Below the pieces are notes generated by a model. That model saw only the letters and a list, made by a program, of their open reading frames with translations. It did no database searches and had not been told where the DNA came from. From positions 32,850,243-32,914,242 of the forward strand of contig OZ017796.1 in the NCBI GenBank assembly GCA_963969395.1: a stretch of DNA of 64,000 bases, written 5' to 3'. Position 1 is the first letter of the stretch; each line of letters starts with the position of its first letter. This document shows positions 1 through 12,250 of the stretch, in pieces. This stretch comes from Pseudoscleropodium purum. Its lineage: Eukaryota; Streptophyta; Bryopsida; Hypnales; Brachytheciaceae. A program made the position numbers and the translations under genes.

Positions 1-453
1 ACATAGCAGGGTCTCGGCCACATCAAACCGCTGCACCGGACCTGTTCCCTACGTTCGCAAGCTGTGATAACTCACAGGCATCCGGAGGCCCCAAAAATCT
101 TCTAATGCAAGGGTTGAAGACCTTTTGTGAAATTACTGAATTTTTGAAGCTCGGACGATGTAAGGATCTAAAAGCATTATGTTCACCATTCATACATTCA
201 AAACGTGCACATGTGTCTCTCTACTACAGATTTACAGGAAGCTTTCAGAACCTGGGCACTTTATGGAGCTCCTCCATTAGCAGAGCCAGTACTTACTTTA
301 CTCTCTAATCAGTCACGTACTAAACATAGTGAACCAATGGCAGCGTTCCAAATCACCCAGATATTACGCCCAGCTCCAGATCAGCAGTTCAAACTCTACG
401 CCCAATCATTTCGAGCCACCTCTACCACCACCGCCACTTGGCACACTCTTTAG
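1..453 (+). CDS. 3' end of a protein-coding gene, product unknown (partial, two exons)
   Basis: The frame is open from the left edge (codons from position 3) to a good donor (GTAAGG) at 160. A 70-nt intron follows, ending in a pyrimidine-rich acceptor at 228-229, and the frame continues from 230 to a TAG at 451-453. The intron leaves one base of a split codon (T + AT), and splicing joins the two open frames exactly. The visible part is 126 aa. It includes the stretches QASGGPKNLLMQGLKTF, EAFRTWALYGAPPLAEP and ITQILRPAPDQQFKLYA. I recognise no domain. Base composition is clearly richer in G+C than the following 1.5 kb, which supports real coding sequence. An overlapping frame reaches 544 with a proline-rich stretch, so an alternative 3' end is possible. 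The start and most of the gene lie outside the window. Confidence 0.4.
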
Positions 454-755
454 GATACCTCCAATTCTGGAACGCCCCGCCCAACCCTGTCAGAAGCCCC
501 AAATAGAACTGAAGAAAAAAAAAATCCTAAGCTCTCAGAAATAATTTCGAAGGCCAGAGGGTCTTGCCTGGTGGCTTCTTTGGAGTCCACACGGTGTCCA
601 TTGTAGAAAGAACTGAAAAGCAATGTGTGCAACAGCAACAATTTTAAAATTTTAAAAATTAGACCTAACTGCTTCAACTGCTATTATGTAGTGAGATTTT
701 TTCTTAAAAATTTTGTAACAATTAAATGAAGCTCCTTCCTTCAACATATGTAGAG
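454..755. other. 3' flank of the left-edge gene
   Basis: Composition falls from mixed to strongly AT-rich across this stretch, with an A-run near 514 and AT-runs at 640-665. It is probably 3' UTR and downstream spacer. No further gene or RNA is visible. Confidence 0.3.
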
Positions 756-1050
756 AAAGGTAACTACACCTAAAATCGTACAAAATGAGAAATTCACTAT
801 GGTTCTCATTATTATATTAAAATTCATTATGTGGGGGTTTGTTGGAAGTCCAAAGGGGATTCTAGATTTTCTTAGAATGCATTTTTTGAATACCATATAA
901 ATAAACTACGAATTTTCTAAAGGGCTGAAAAATAGGGTTTAGGATAACTAGTCCGATAGACTTTCATGAATAGTGAAAGTACATTTTAGACAAGAATCTA
1001 GATTGTGCGGTTTAAAAAAGTAGTTGACTAAATTAGATGTAGTTACTTTA
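756..1050 (+). mobile_element. MITE, family with ends GTAACTACACCTAA
   Basis: The left end carries AAAGGTAACTACACCTAA. The right end, read in reverse, gives AAAGTAACTACATCTAAT, so the unit is about 295 bp with imperfect terminal inverted repeats and no coding capacity. A second copy in the opposite orientation lies at 32281-32560 and also matches in the interior. Target duplication is unclear. Confidence 0.55.
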
Positions 1051-2049
1051 AAGTTGCCAATCACTACACATATAGAATTCAAATCCTTCTCCACATAAAT
1101 ATAGAGACTTACATGTTTTGAAATTTGAAGTGAATATTAAATCATGTCATGTTAAGATTCACCTCCAAAAAATAAAATGCAAAAAGATTTCCCCCTATAA
1201 ATCTTGTTGCAATTTAATGGCAATCACTAAGGTGAATTAATCTAGCTAAAAATATAGCTTACAACCCTTTACTACAAAATGTGTAGTCATTGTGTGGTGA
1301 TACAAAAAAATAGTTTCCATTGCAATTGAATTGATGGTTGAATTATGTTGTTATTGTATGGTAAATGACAATTGTTGTTGTTTGGTTTTTGAATCTATGC
1401 AATAATTGGTAGGTTTATTCTATATCATTAATTCATATAGAATATTCTTTCAACTTTTCATTGATATGATAGAACCCCTCCAAAGTAATAGGGTTGTGAT
1501 TGGTTTGACTATATTACATTAAAAAGGTTATTACATTAAAGAGGGTCATTGCATTTATGACATTTGTATGTGGTTTAGGTGAGGACCAAGTATGGTTTTA
1601 TCATTTCATTTTCACTTCTTTTGTCACACTTATACTTTGGAATTTTGCTTTTGTGTTGTGAGAGCGCACTAGACTTTGTGTGTTTGTTATGCATTCTTGC
1701 TTGGTTTTGATTGTTGATATTTAATGTTGATTGTAGTACTTGATCTATTGTGTGCTATAATCTTTTTTTATATGACATCTTCCTTCTTCATTCAAAAGTA
1801 AAAACCATCATGAAACTTGATGAAAGCAATTTTTGATCCTCAAAAATTTGAAAATTGTTTTACGATTTGATTTCATTGTGGAAGTCCACCCTTGACACTA
1901 CACCAAATTTGTTGTAATGGTATATGGTGATCTTAGCGTCACCTTGAAAATTGGTGTAATATGATATTATTTCAACTTGCACTAATTCAAAATGGTTGGG
2001 GTGAACTCGCCCCCTTCTTCAACCTCTTCAAGTCATTCGAGAGGTGCAA
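1051..2049. other. AT-rich intergenic DNA, nothing recognised
   Basis: This stretch is strongly AT-rich with no ORF of note. No terminal repeats or known motif could be picked out by eye. It is probably eroded repeat sequence. Confidence 0.4.
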
Positions 2050-2210
2050 TTAAAAAAACAAACTATTTTGTGCTTGATTAATTAACCTAGTTTGACTACT
2101 TTATTTAATTTGGGACCTCCAAATGCAAATATCAATTCAAAATTTGCAAATTTTATCATGCGTGAAAATAAAAAATTTCAGCATTCTCCCGAGGGGCCTT
2201 CAAAATGGTC
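2050..2210 (+). mobile_element. Fragment of the GGGAGGATTG MITE family
   Basis: The segment around 2110-2200, with CAAATATCAATTCAAAATTT followed by a TTTTATCATG motif and AAAATTTCAG, matches the right half of the elements at 30460-30702 and 52951-53508. No complete ends are seen, so this is a truncated or eroded copy just upstream of the 3132 gene. Confidence 0.45.
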
Positions 2211-3131
2211 TCACTTTTGTAAATTAGTGTCACACGCTCTATCGGAACAAATCAGTGCAGTTGGATGAAGTGCACCCACCAGGTTGGTCGACCTGGCTCT
2301 TCTGGATTTAAAAGAAAAAAAAAGAAAAAGAAAAAAAGCTGAAGATGTACAGTATTGCCCCAAAACTAAAATATAAAATAAAGGGTTTATTTCGGGACCT
2401 AATTCCACGACACCGCGGGGACCGACACAACTGACGGGTGTCCCTTTTTCTAAGTTTGGAGCCCTCCCAGGCTGGTGCTTCGCGTCTACCAAGTCGGGGA
2501 GAATTCTGTAGCAACGTTCTACCGAGTCGTGGAATTCAGCGACACTCTCGGAATCCGGAGGACTTTCGCCGCTTGCAATTATAACTGCACTTCACCTCGA
2601 TTGTCTTATCAGGAGGACTTCTCAAGTTTTCTGGACATAAACTCTTGAATGTGTGTGAGATAGCCTGCCTGGGCGAACTTGTAGCTAGAAGAATCCATTC
2701 GTTTTACGGTTTGGTTTGCAGTGACTGGCATTGCGGTGCCAATTGATGCGGTGATCGGTCGAGCGGAGAATTCGCGAAGTGCACCGCCCAATTTTCTCGG
2801 TTTGAGACGAGGAGCGGTGCGAATTGGAGTGTTTTCTTGGAAATTTGTGTTTGCATTGAAGTGCTCTGTTCGGGAGGTTCTGTTTCTTGATTTTTGCTAT
2901 CGAACTTTGTTAGGAGTGTGGACTGAAATATTGTTAGAGGAATTGGAAAGGAATGCAATTTGTTTAGGTGAATCTTGATTCAATAGTATTGGTGTTGAGT
3001 GTTCGATATTTGTAGCAGAGAGTTGTGAGGTACCTTAGGTTGTTACTGTGGTGGAGAGTTGTGTAGAGTCGGGGGAGTTTAGAAGAGAAAAAAGAAGAGG
3101 AGAGGAGAGGAGAGAGTATTCGGTTTTGGAG
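2211..3131 (+). promoter_or_regulatory. Upstream region and 5' leader of the 3132 gene
   Basis: Base composition rises towards the gene, as expected for a promoter plus transcribed leader. A purine tract rich in GAGGAGAGGAGAGG lies at about 3085-3117, just before the ATG, and looks like a leader element. No convincing TATA box can be assigned. The frame of the first exon is open upstream to 3048 but has no ATG there, so the ATG at 3132 is the first in frame. Confidence 0.4.
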
Positions 3132-4940
3132 ATGTCCATACGCCAAAAGGCAACACAATGTTTGGGAAAGCATATCCCAGATAAGACGCACAGTCGGCTC
3201 TGCTCGCCTTCTAGTCGGTGGCCGGGACTCCGTGCCCGATGGCACGAGGAACAAGAAAACAGTAAACTGATTCAAACTTCTGTGACGTCCGAGCGCATCT
3301 TTCGGTCGCGAGAAACAGTCAAAGCGTGGCTGGAGTCCAGCCCTAGCTCTGTGATTGACAATCAAGAGGAGGAGAGCGCTTGCTCTTCCTCCTTTGACTC
3401 TTTCAGCTCGTCTCCCGCCGGATCTGTCGACCATCTCTGCGACACCTCCCGATTTCAACAGACCTCTCCGGGCAAGGTTAACTCGCCAGGTCATACTAGG
3501 GTAAGCTTCATTCGTATCTTTACTGGATGTGACACAGCGGAAGAATTTTCCGATTCCTAGGTTTTGCAAGATGAGTGTAGGATTTGAATTAATTCCGCTT
3601 ATTATGTTTAAATGTTTTTATTGGATGAGTTGTAGGAATGAGAGACTGATCGTAGGTTTCGTGTGTGTCACCGTTGCAGTCGAGAACCATATCTCCTCCC
3701 AGACGCACAGCAATTAGAAATTCTGCAGACGTGTCGAGGATTGACTACGGTGGAGGCAGCTTTCTCATGCTCGCTTTTAAGAATGCACAATGTAATCATT
3801 CTCCAATTGCACTGTATATCCAATGTGAAATTCATGTTGTGTTCACTGAAAGGGCTAGATGGATGTTGGTATGCATGTCCATCTTGCGAAATTGTTCCTC
3901 TTTTTGCGCAATGTGTTGAACTTGGGATTGTGGCATTTTATCGCAGATCGTGGCTCTTCATCTCCGCCTGCATTCCTGTATACATCTGAAGATTCGAGGG
4001 ACGATCACCGCCTCAATGTGAATGCGGAAGAATGTTGTTCTCCTAGAAGCGAGTTCAGCATAACCTCGGAATGGCAGTACATTTTAGCAGCTGCAAATGC
4101 AGCAGGCATGAGCACACGCGACTCGTCTGGGAATAACTCTGAATTGGAGACTTCTTGTGAGGTTTTGAATGTCTCCGACCTCAACTTGGGTTCCGCAGCT
4201 GGTAATCTTTGCGTGCATCCTGGTGTGGTGAGGAGACCCTTGCGGGCTCTGTCTTTGGAGCTTCCGCCCGTAAAGAGTCTGCATGATCCCTCTGCAAGTG
4301 TTGAAATGAAGAATACGGTGGACGACGAGAAACCCACGATGTTAAATGATTCAATTGACTTCGACCCCAGGGAAACACATTTGGATATAAATTACGGTAC
4401 ACTACCAAACATTTTCTGGTTCCGTATGCTTGTTACTTATTCCCCCGCGGGTAACTTGAGAACTCGTTATACTTGGTCCATTGCGTTTGAACAGTGTGAG
4501 TTACTCTAGGTGTTTATATTCATGGTGTGAGCCTCGCTGCGATTTTCAGATCAAAGTCCTCTTCGGAAATTATCGCGGAGAAACTTGGGAAGCCCCAATT
4601 ACTTGCGAGAAGTAACTGAGCAAGGTCCAAAACGAGGAGTGCAAAGCAGTGACACCGCCGAGGTTTGTGAAGTTGCCCATTTTTTTTTTAAATCGTACCT
4701 TTTTTGCAAATTCAGATTTTCTTCGTTCCTAAAATTTTTCTTTGAAGTCGTTTTCTAATTCTTTTTCTTTCTCTTTTGCTGCAGTTAAAATTAGAAACAG
4801 ATCACACGCACTTGGTGGACAAGACGCAGGACGAATCAGCAATTGCACGCCCCAAGGCAGAGGGGAAGAAGGCAATAGCTGAAGCGAAGTGTGCTGAAAG
4901 AAGCAGGAAGAGTAGCTATGGAAGTGAAGCAGTTTATTAG
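3132..4940 (+). CDS. Five-exon gene for an unrecognised 399-aa protein
   Basis: Exons inferred from splice sites and phase are 3132-3500, 3680-3791, 3947-4396, 4550-4662 and 4785-4940 (stop TAG). All introns are GT...AG with pyrimidine-rich acceptors (for example CTCTTTTGCTGCAG before exon 5), and the phases fit at every junction. The spliced length is 1200 nt, giving 399 aa. The protein is serine-rich, hydrophilic and probably disordered. Notable stretches are VKAWLESSPSS, a SACSSSFDSFSSSPAG run, SRTISPPRRTAIRNSADVSR, EWQYILAAANAAGM, RRPLRALSLELPP and SPLRKLSRRNLGSPNYLRE. It ends in a Lys/Glu/Ala-rich tail (ARPKAEGKKAIAEAKCAERS). There is no signal peptide or membrane segment. The basic SPxR-type patches could be phosphorylation or microtubule/DNA-binding sites, but that is a guess and I do not recognise the family. 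The exon 3/intron 3 border could alternatively lie at a GTGAGT at 4496, but only the 4396 border keeps the frame into exon 4. Confidence 0.72.
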
Positions 4941-5480
4941 ACGGACGAGCAAAGCTTCTCTTGGCTGTTTACTTTTTGGTTGAAGTGATCACAGATTGCT
5001 TACGAGGGCACACAAAGGATTTTCCGAATCAATCATCACCTGCCAAATACCTTTATATTTGTCACTTTCCAGCGAAGAAATACGTCAGCGGTGCGTAATT
5101 TTATGTGTACAGTGTGCAACCTTCTTCAATCACAGAGACACAAGTTTCTATAGAATTGTTAGAAGCTCAAATTAGAATTGAATGTCGACGTACCCATCAA
5201 GCCTTAGGACACAGGCATTTGTATTGTAAATTGACTTCAGTGATTTTGTGATGGATAGATACACCCACCGAAGGAGCAAGTTCTTACAAAGCTTCTGAGA
5301 CCAGATTTTGAGGGAACTATTTACGTGAAATTGTAGACAGTTTTGGCGCACGTACTAGTTCTTCGAAAAGTCCTTTGGTAACTGTGTAGACTAGAATTAA
5401 TTTGATGCACTAAAAATTTTGTTCATTTTATTTTCCTGCAAATTCTGCTACTAATAAAATATGGAAATATTGAATATTCA
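4941..5480 (+). other. Probable 3' UTR of the 3132 gene
   Basis: Mixed composition continues after the TAG, and a canonical AATAAA polyadenylation signal lies at 5453-5458. Downstream the sequence loses its coding-like composition. No other gene is visible. Confidence 0.45.
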
Positions 5481-8312
5481 TTGCTCATGGTAAAAAGAAA
5501 TTGGTATTCTCCTTCATCATATTGGTGGCAGACAGGGTTACATTGTGTTAACGTAGTTGTGCATGTGACACTAATTTATCAAAGGCGCACTATTTTGCTT
5601 CTATGCAGGTTGAAGAATTATTGTATTAATATCTATCCAGATTTTTTGGGGGTGGGTGAGTGACATTAATTATCTACGCAACGCTTATTTCCCTCTTTCA
5701 CCAACGGACAAATCAGTGTAACGTCAAGTGTTTCGTCCCCGTTGTTAATAATGAAAAGTTTGTGCACTAAAGTAGAGAGTACTCAATGTGGCACTTCAAG
5801 TTATTTTGGGGAAGACCTGTGGTGAGATCTTTGGACGCAAAGATAGGATCACTGCAGAGTAAGCTAAATTTTCTGTAAACCTTAATTGGCAGTGAGGATA
5901 ATAGGTTATTTTGACACATGTTGCGAGACTGTGGCGTCAAATGTGATATGAGAGCTATGCCTTGCAGAACTCAAACGGTGATCATCTTACGAGACTCCAA
6001 GGTCGTACGGGAGGCAACCCATTTCTAACCACTGAGCAGTTTCACATGTTTGGAAGGCGGGATTCTTCAATGGGTAAATTTTTGCATGTGTAAAAATAAA
6101 CATCAGGAGGTCTTATAATTTTCTTGATTTTTTTTTGCAAAATAGAATTATCATGAATTTTTTAGTAGAAGGTGGGCTTTCTTCCATTTTGGTAATATAG
6201 ACCAACTTCTTTCTGATTAAGGGGTGGTTTCAAAATCCACCAAGGATTGGTTGTAATATTGAGAGTCTTGTTAGCTAATCATAATATGCCACAACTACGC
6301 CAGGAACCATGCCATAATTAATCATTGTTCATCTCTTTTGTCCGGAAAGAGAATAATCTATATTGCCAAAATAGGACGTCGGTCAAAAATAGATTGCTTC
6401 CTACAGTGACAAGTTTTTGAATCCCAACGGCCCTTTATCAACCTTCCTATTCTTATGACCCCACTACAAGATAAGCTCCTCTACAGTATCATGTTTCTTT
6501 TAGAACATCCTTGATGATCCTTTAAATTTTGCAAATTCCATAAGATGTTTAGTCACTTTTCAAGTTGATTGGTGATTGAGGTAAGAGAACCCTTGCAATG
6601 TAGCAAGAGACATATGCTTGAAGGGAAGACCATTATTATAATAAAAAACAAAAACACTATGGAGTCATGAAAGTATTTTTGCCTTTTGATTTTCTTTTGG
6701 AGGGCTTGCCAAAGAAAGCTCATACAATGAAATAGTCATAAAAAAAAAATGGGCTCATAAGAGTGGCACACTTGTTAACTTACCAAGGATCTAGGGAATT
6801 ATCTTGGCAAAATTTGTGGGACCTTCCAACTAATTTTCTAGGTAGCATTTTGAAGGACCACAACTTGGGATGTTCTTACAAATTGCTATTCTTCCTAGTT
6901 ACAAGATACTATTGTCTTTTTCTTTACTTGATCCTTTTCACTATTTACATAGTTGCCTCTATATTATTGCTTCTAAGGTGAATTGCCAAGAACAAACATA
7001 ACATTTTTGTATTAGATGTAATGAGTTTTTCAACATTAAGGCCCAATTGGCTACTTCTACAATATCCAATACTATGGTCCTCCATGTCTCATTTTGCAAC
7101 AGTTGTAGATTGAGGATGGTAAGGGATGCTCTAACATTGATAATTGAACAAAAAACTTCCCTCTCATATTGTAGGGGAAAAAATATTTAATGTGTTTATG
7201 TATGTGAAGATCCTTTAATTAAAGACAAAGAAAGGTTGAGATGTCTTAAAATATTCAATTAAAATAATGGGCAGCCAACATGCAAAAGTACCGTGAGGGC
7301 TAGTTGCTATTGGAATGTTGGACCTTCAAAATCTAGCCCTATGACATGCCTCCATTGAATGAACCAATCCAATTGGGCATCCAACTAGCCCCCAAACCTC
7401 TGATCTTTATAAGCCAGAAATATAGACCTAGAGGGGCTGGAGGGTCAATTGGAGGGGCCTATTTCAAACAAAGAACAAAATTGAGAGGCTTCAATCTTAC
7501 GTGCTACTCGTGTTGACATTAAGCAATGCACGTGCAATACTTGGTGAGGGATACACTTACTAGAAGGGCCTAGTGGAGGGTTTTGGTTAATGGAAAGCAT
7601 AGGCTCCTTGATGGCCCTTCTACAAATGTCCAGTTGCTAAAAACTTGATTTCCTAATGGCGACTAGCCCTAATATATGTCGGCAATGTTATATAAAATGT
7701 CATTTGAATATTGCTTGCAAAAAAGGTCAAAATTCATTGATCTTATGTTGGATATTAATAGTGCAACAACTATTATTTATAATACATACGAAGGCATACA
7801 TTTAAAAACATGAATAGTACCTAAACAACCTTTGTATGATTCAAGTAGAAACTATCAAAATTCAAAATTTTCAAAGGACAATGAGTCCAAAATGAAATTC
7901 ATTAAAAAGAGTGTCTTAAAAAAAATTCAACCTACAAAATTGTTCAAGTTTGCCGTAGGAATGTATTGGAAAAAATGTAAATGCTTTGACCTTATAGATT
8001 GTAAAATTTTAGCTTCTTGGGGTTAGAAAAAAAAATTAATATTTTGACTCTTCGATAAACTTTGACTCTTCTTAGAATGAGATTTTTGAACTACAAATAG
8101 TTTCAAAATGTTTAAAATTCAATTGGTCACAATTTTGTCTTGTATTGTATTAGTTACATACTTGTTAAATTCTAAATTAGAAAAATATTTTAGTATAAAT
8201 TGCATTAGAAGACATTTCGAGCTAAGGGTAGGTTGTTTCAAGCGTGTTTCCTTAGCCATTCCTACGACAGGTAAAAAAATGGCTTTCTTAGAAAAAAATT
8301 TCAAAAATAAAT
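5481..8312. other. Intergenic DNA, probably decayed retroelement or transposon sequence
   Basis: Between 6300 and 7700 the composition is a little richer in G+C and the text resembles long-eroded coding DNA, but every frame is cut by stops. The short open frame at 6763-6981 shows no motif. I could not identify terminal repeats. Confidence 0.3.
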
Positions 8313-8414
8313 AAATCATATAGTTATATCGTGTAGTGATTTTATAAAACCATATTTATATATATATATAAATATGGTTTTATAAAATCACTACACGATA
8401 TAACTATATGATTT
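8313..8414. repeat. Perfect 102-bp palindrome
   Basis: Two 51-bp arms are exact reverse complements, with no spacer, centred between 8363 and 8364. The left arm begins AAATCATATAGTTATATCG and the centre is a TATATATATATATA run. A transcript would fold into a hairpin with essentially no loop. No flanking target duplication is obvious. Confidence 0.95.
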
Positions 8415-9139
8415 TTAAAACCAACTATACCACTTATTTAATTATGAAATAACTATTATTACTTGAATTTGACTCAAGTATATGAATACATTTACTAACA
8501 AGGTTATAACTAAACAAAAAAATGGTATGACGAACATCTATATTTTGACTAAAAACAAAATAATTTCAACCATTCATATGTGGATTTAATCTTCTTTGTA
8601 GTTTAAAGTTTTAGAAGGATGCACTTATTGTGAATTAATAGACCCACGAGCAATCAAAAAATATTTAATGAAATGAATGACAAAAGATGCCTTTTTAATG
8701 TATATCCATGTATATTGACTCTAGCCATACAAATAATCATTTTAAAGTTTGTACTCAAATAATGAAGATTATCAAGTCGGACTTCTTTTTAAAATAAAAA
8801 ATTTGATAGATACCTAAAATTAAACCATTTATTGCAATGTGAACTATGAGCCTCTAATCTAGTTTATTTCTTTTCTAGTTATAAAATTACACCAAAAAAA
8901 TTGGCATACACCATCATGCTCCACACCATAATGTCTACATGTAGTAAAATTTTCAGAAATTATCACCATATGATTATATTGTATTTGATATGAATTCAAT
9001 TCTTCACATCCACTCTGAAAATTCACAGTAATTTCAAATTTTCATAAAATATTAGAGTATTTTTCCTTGATTTCAGAGACATATAATTTAGTCTTTGAAA
9101 AATAAAATAAAATAATTTCCACTCATATTCTGTTGCAAA
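8415..9139. other. AT-rich spacer
   Basis: I saw no gene, terminal repeat or motif. Composition changes sharply near 9150, where the GC-richer region begins. Confidence 0.4.
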
Positions 9140-12100
9140 ATAGAGTACAAAAAGCAAAGAATATTGAGGTTATTCTGGACGGTTATAGGCTATGTCCAGC
9201 TGGTCCGTCCGATTGGTCACTGAAGCTGACCTGGTGACCGCGGAAGCTGAGCTGGAGAGCAGTTGCAATTCGCTGCGCTTTGGGGCTTCTGGCCGGCACC
9301 AGCGTCATCCCTCGTGATCCATGCTGAGTTTTTTTCTGTCAGAATTCCCGTGCGAGGATCTCTCACTACCTTACTGTTGCTGCTGTTTCTCGGGCGATGG
9401 CGAAAATTGAAGGCTCGGATTCCTCATCATCCTGAGCTTTTCTTCGGTAGTTTGCAGTCTCTGAGTTGCGCTAACCGCACGCTACGTTTCGTTGGTGCAT
9501 TTGGGGTGCGCTGTTTCCCTGGGGTGTGCGATATGGGAAAGTTTGTATTAAATGCTCTGTCGTGAGAGTTGAAGAAGCTCTGTGTCTTCGGATTCCACGT
9601 CTGTTGGCGTTTCTGATATTGGGCTACTTGTAAGCCATTTAAAGTGTCCTGGTGAGCATTGGTTTAGTTTTTGTATCGTGTTTTTGGCTGTTTGGTAACG
9701 GCTTTTCGACGTTTGTTGAGGTTTAGAGCAGTTTGAAGGTTTCGGTGTCTGTCCCCACGCTTGTAATAGTCGGACTGGGATCAGTACTTCTTGATTAGCG
9801 AGGTCGCTGTAACCTAATCCCAATTTCTGGTAGCGAGTCTGTATTCTTTGACATCATGATGGACAAGGTTTTTAGGTTCTGGTAGCGAGTCTGTATTCTT
9901 TGGCATTATGATGGACAAGGTTTCTAGGTTCTCTGGAAAGTTCCAATTGTTGGCGTCATCTTTCAGAACTTACATTGGGTGCAAGAGCTCAGAAAAGGTT
10001 ACAAGACTGTGAAAATGTTCTGGAAGTGTTTTAAGAGATTCGGAAAACCTTAGTCTTGAAAAGGATATTGATGCAACATCCACAAATTCTTGCGTTATCG
10101 TATGGATCTCGTACACATGTGATTTTCATCACATTGCATTGAAATACCATCTAAGATTATCATCAGGGTCAGAGTCGGCTATGGTTGGTGTAGCTAAGTA
10201 ATTATTTAAAAAAAAAAATTCACGAATAGGGTTTAGTGGCGTCCCCTGCAGGCTCTTCGGGGAGGTCCAAGGCATATAGAAAATATGGACAGAAATTGCA
10301 TACCCTGGGGGCAGGTAGTCTTCCATGGCCTGATCTGGACATCTGCTTATTTGCTGGTGGGTATAATGATGGCCTTTCCTCTTATCCACCGACTATTCTC
10401 CACCTGAAGAGAATTGCTAGGGTTGCGACTACGAGGTTTATTTTTAAGCCAGAGATGGATATTGCGTACGTGAGCGTCCGTCATATTCAGGTACATACTA
10501 TCCCAAGTGCTCTCTGCGCATGCCAACCTGACTTGATATTCTGAAAATCATGTTCCAATTATCATTTAGTATTTTGATTAATTCTTAAACGGGATGGTCA
10601 GTGCGGTACAGTGTCTGTTCTGGCCTTATCACAAATCCTACTTGCTTTGCTACATAAACTTTGTGATTTATGAGGGTCTTCAAAGAGCACCTGAAGCTTG
10701 GATTATGGGTCTTCATCTGTGGGAGTCTTCGAAGCATCGAGTCTGGCATGGAAGAAGGAACCGTGTAGAATGCTGAGTTGCCTCCTCATGGTCCGCCTTT
10801 GTATAAACTAGCATCATAATTTTATGTAAATGATGTTGCTCTACAGCAATCGGAACCTAATTATTTGTGTGAGTGATCCTGCAAATCATGGAGTGACATT
10901 GAGTGCATAAATGGCATCAATAGGAACGATTGAATGTGGGCCTTGTTTTCACTACTACTTTTTGAGTCTTCCAGGGCGGCTTCTAAACAGTATCTCATGC
11001 CTCTGGTGCTTGCGTGTAGAACTTGCACTGTTGAGTATCTGACACTGCTATTTTTACAGTTGCACACGTTATGTGGTGGAGAAACACATACCAGGATAAG
11101 GAGGAGATGGTTTTACCCTTGGTTCAAGACAGGATAGTATTCTAGGTGCACAAGGAAGCAGCAGGATTAGCTTCAGGCGGCTTAATTACCTCGGGAATTT
11201 TCAAGCCCATTTTGCGAGTTAGGTCCGAAGGATCCAGTGTCATCCCAGAGCCATCTCGACTAGGTGATCAGGGGAACACTGGAGTCTCTTTGCAGAAGAA
11301 TTCATGCTTGATTTAACTCATTGTTCAAATACTAGCTGCAAGGTAACAAGAGATTCAACTGCTACTCGATCTGTAAAGAAGTCAAGTTTTGAGGCCACTT
11401 ACTGGAAATGACACTACTTACATCCTCTATGAGCATCTTCTTTTCCTTTCCTGCATCGAGACAGCGCTGGTTCCAGCTGAGGTGGTCAGCCGCAGTTGAC
11501 TGTGGAGGCAGATCTTGATCGTCCTTACTGTGAGTACACCCGATCCAAACTCATCATTTTATCGATCTTTCCATTCATGTCGACTAATTGCAGTTAGTCA
11601 TTTGACCATGAAGAATAATTTGTGTGATTTGTCTCGTTTGCACTCTCTTTCTGTCTCAAGTTCAGATCGAAGTCATTGGTGCAGTGACATGACTTTTGTT
11701 TCCTCAGACACTCTATGACGCTATAGGTGAGAGACCTGGATGGCGATGATGGAAGTGAGCTCACGAATATGCCGATTTGTGGCAGGTTGTGGTTCAATTC
11801 CGTAACCTCGTTTGTATGACTTGAGAAGATCTTCAAGGTCTGCCAGTTACTGTGCATGCAGGACCAATTTCAAAGACTTTTTTTCTGTTCGAAGTAGCCA
11901 TGTTTACTGAACACTCCAAGTCCCAGTTAGAGAACCTGTGCTGCAGTCAAGTGAGAACAGTATGTTCTATGAGTTCCGGTGAGGATTTTGTTTTAGTTGA
12001 AGAGTGGATATTCATCTCATATATGCAAGCAATTTAAGATTTTGATAGGTGAGAATCGAATATGAAAACCTCCAGAGGCAATAGCGGTTGCTTACCTATG

Positions 12101-12250
12101 TTGTTGTCTCGAGGAGGGAAAATCGCAGTTTAGGTTACAGTAGTGTAACCTATTTGTGAATTATGGTGTGCTTCTGTATACTAGTGGAGTGTGATTTCTT
12201 CACAGTATTGTATGAGTACTGCTTCTTTTGAAATGCAGCAATGTGTTACG
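9140..12250 (+). other. Transcript-like, GC-richer unit; non-coding RNA or small-protein gene candidate
   Basis: The region resembles the leader of the other genes in the window, with mixed composition and pyrimidine tracts. It has a near-ideal plant start context (gcgATGGCG, about 9397) that opens a reading frame of only 12 codons. One splice-compatible chain is 9908-9997, 10230-10490 and 10675-10776, all phase 0, giving about 150 aa with AYRKYGQKLHTLGAG, DICLFAGGYNDGL and a short C-terminus. The chain matches no family I know, and its acceptor sites are only fair. After 10800 only short, shifting frames remain. A long non-coding transcript or a decayed gene is as likely as a protein gene. 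Confidence 0.25.
9825..9928 (+). repeat. Tandem duplication, 2 x 52 bp
   Basis: The unit TTCTGGTAGCGAGTCTGTAT and following bases occurs at 9825-9876 and again at 9877-9928 with only a few differences. Each copy carries ATGATGGACAAGG. In the first copy the ATG frame ends after a few codons. In the second it stays open into a possible donor at 9998. Confidence 0.9.

Noticed and set aside
2964..3569. 201-codon minus-strand frame
   Set aside because: It is antisense to the first exon of the phase-consistent plus-strand gene and shows no motif of its own.
6763..6981. 72-codon frame with a hydrophobic end
   Set aside because: It has no ATG context, splice sites or motif. The hydrophobicity follows from T-rich composition.
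10270..10300. AYRKYGQK as a possible WRKY domain
   Set aside because: There is no Trp in the core and no downstream C-X4-5-C...H-X-H zinc site in any nearby frame.
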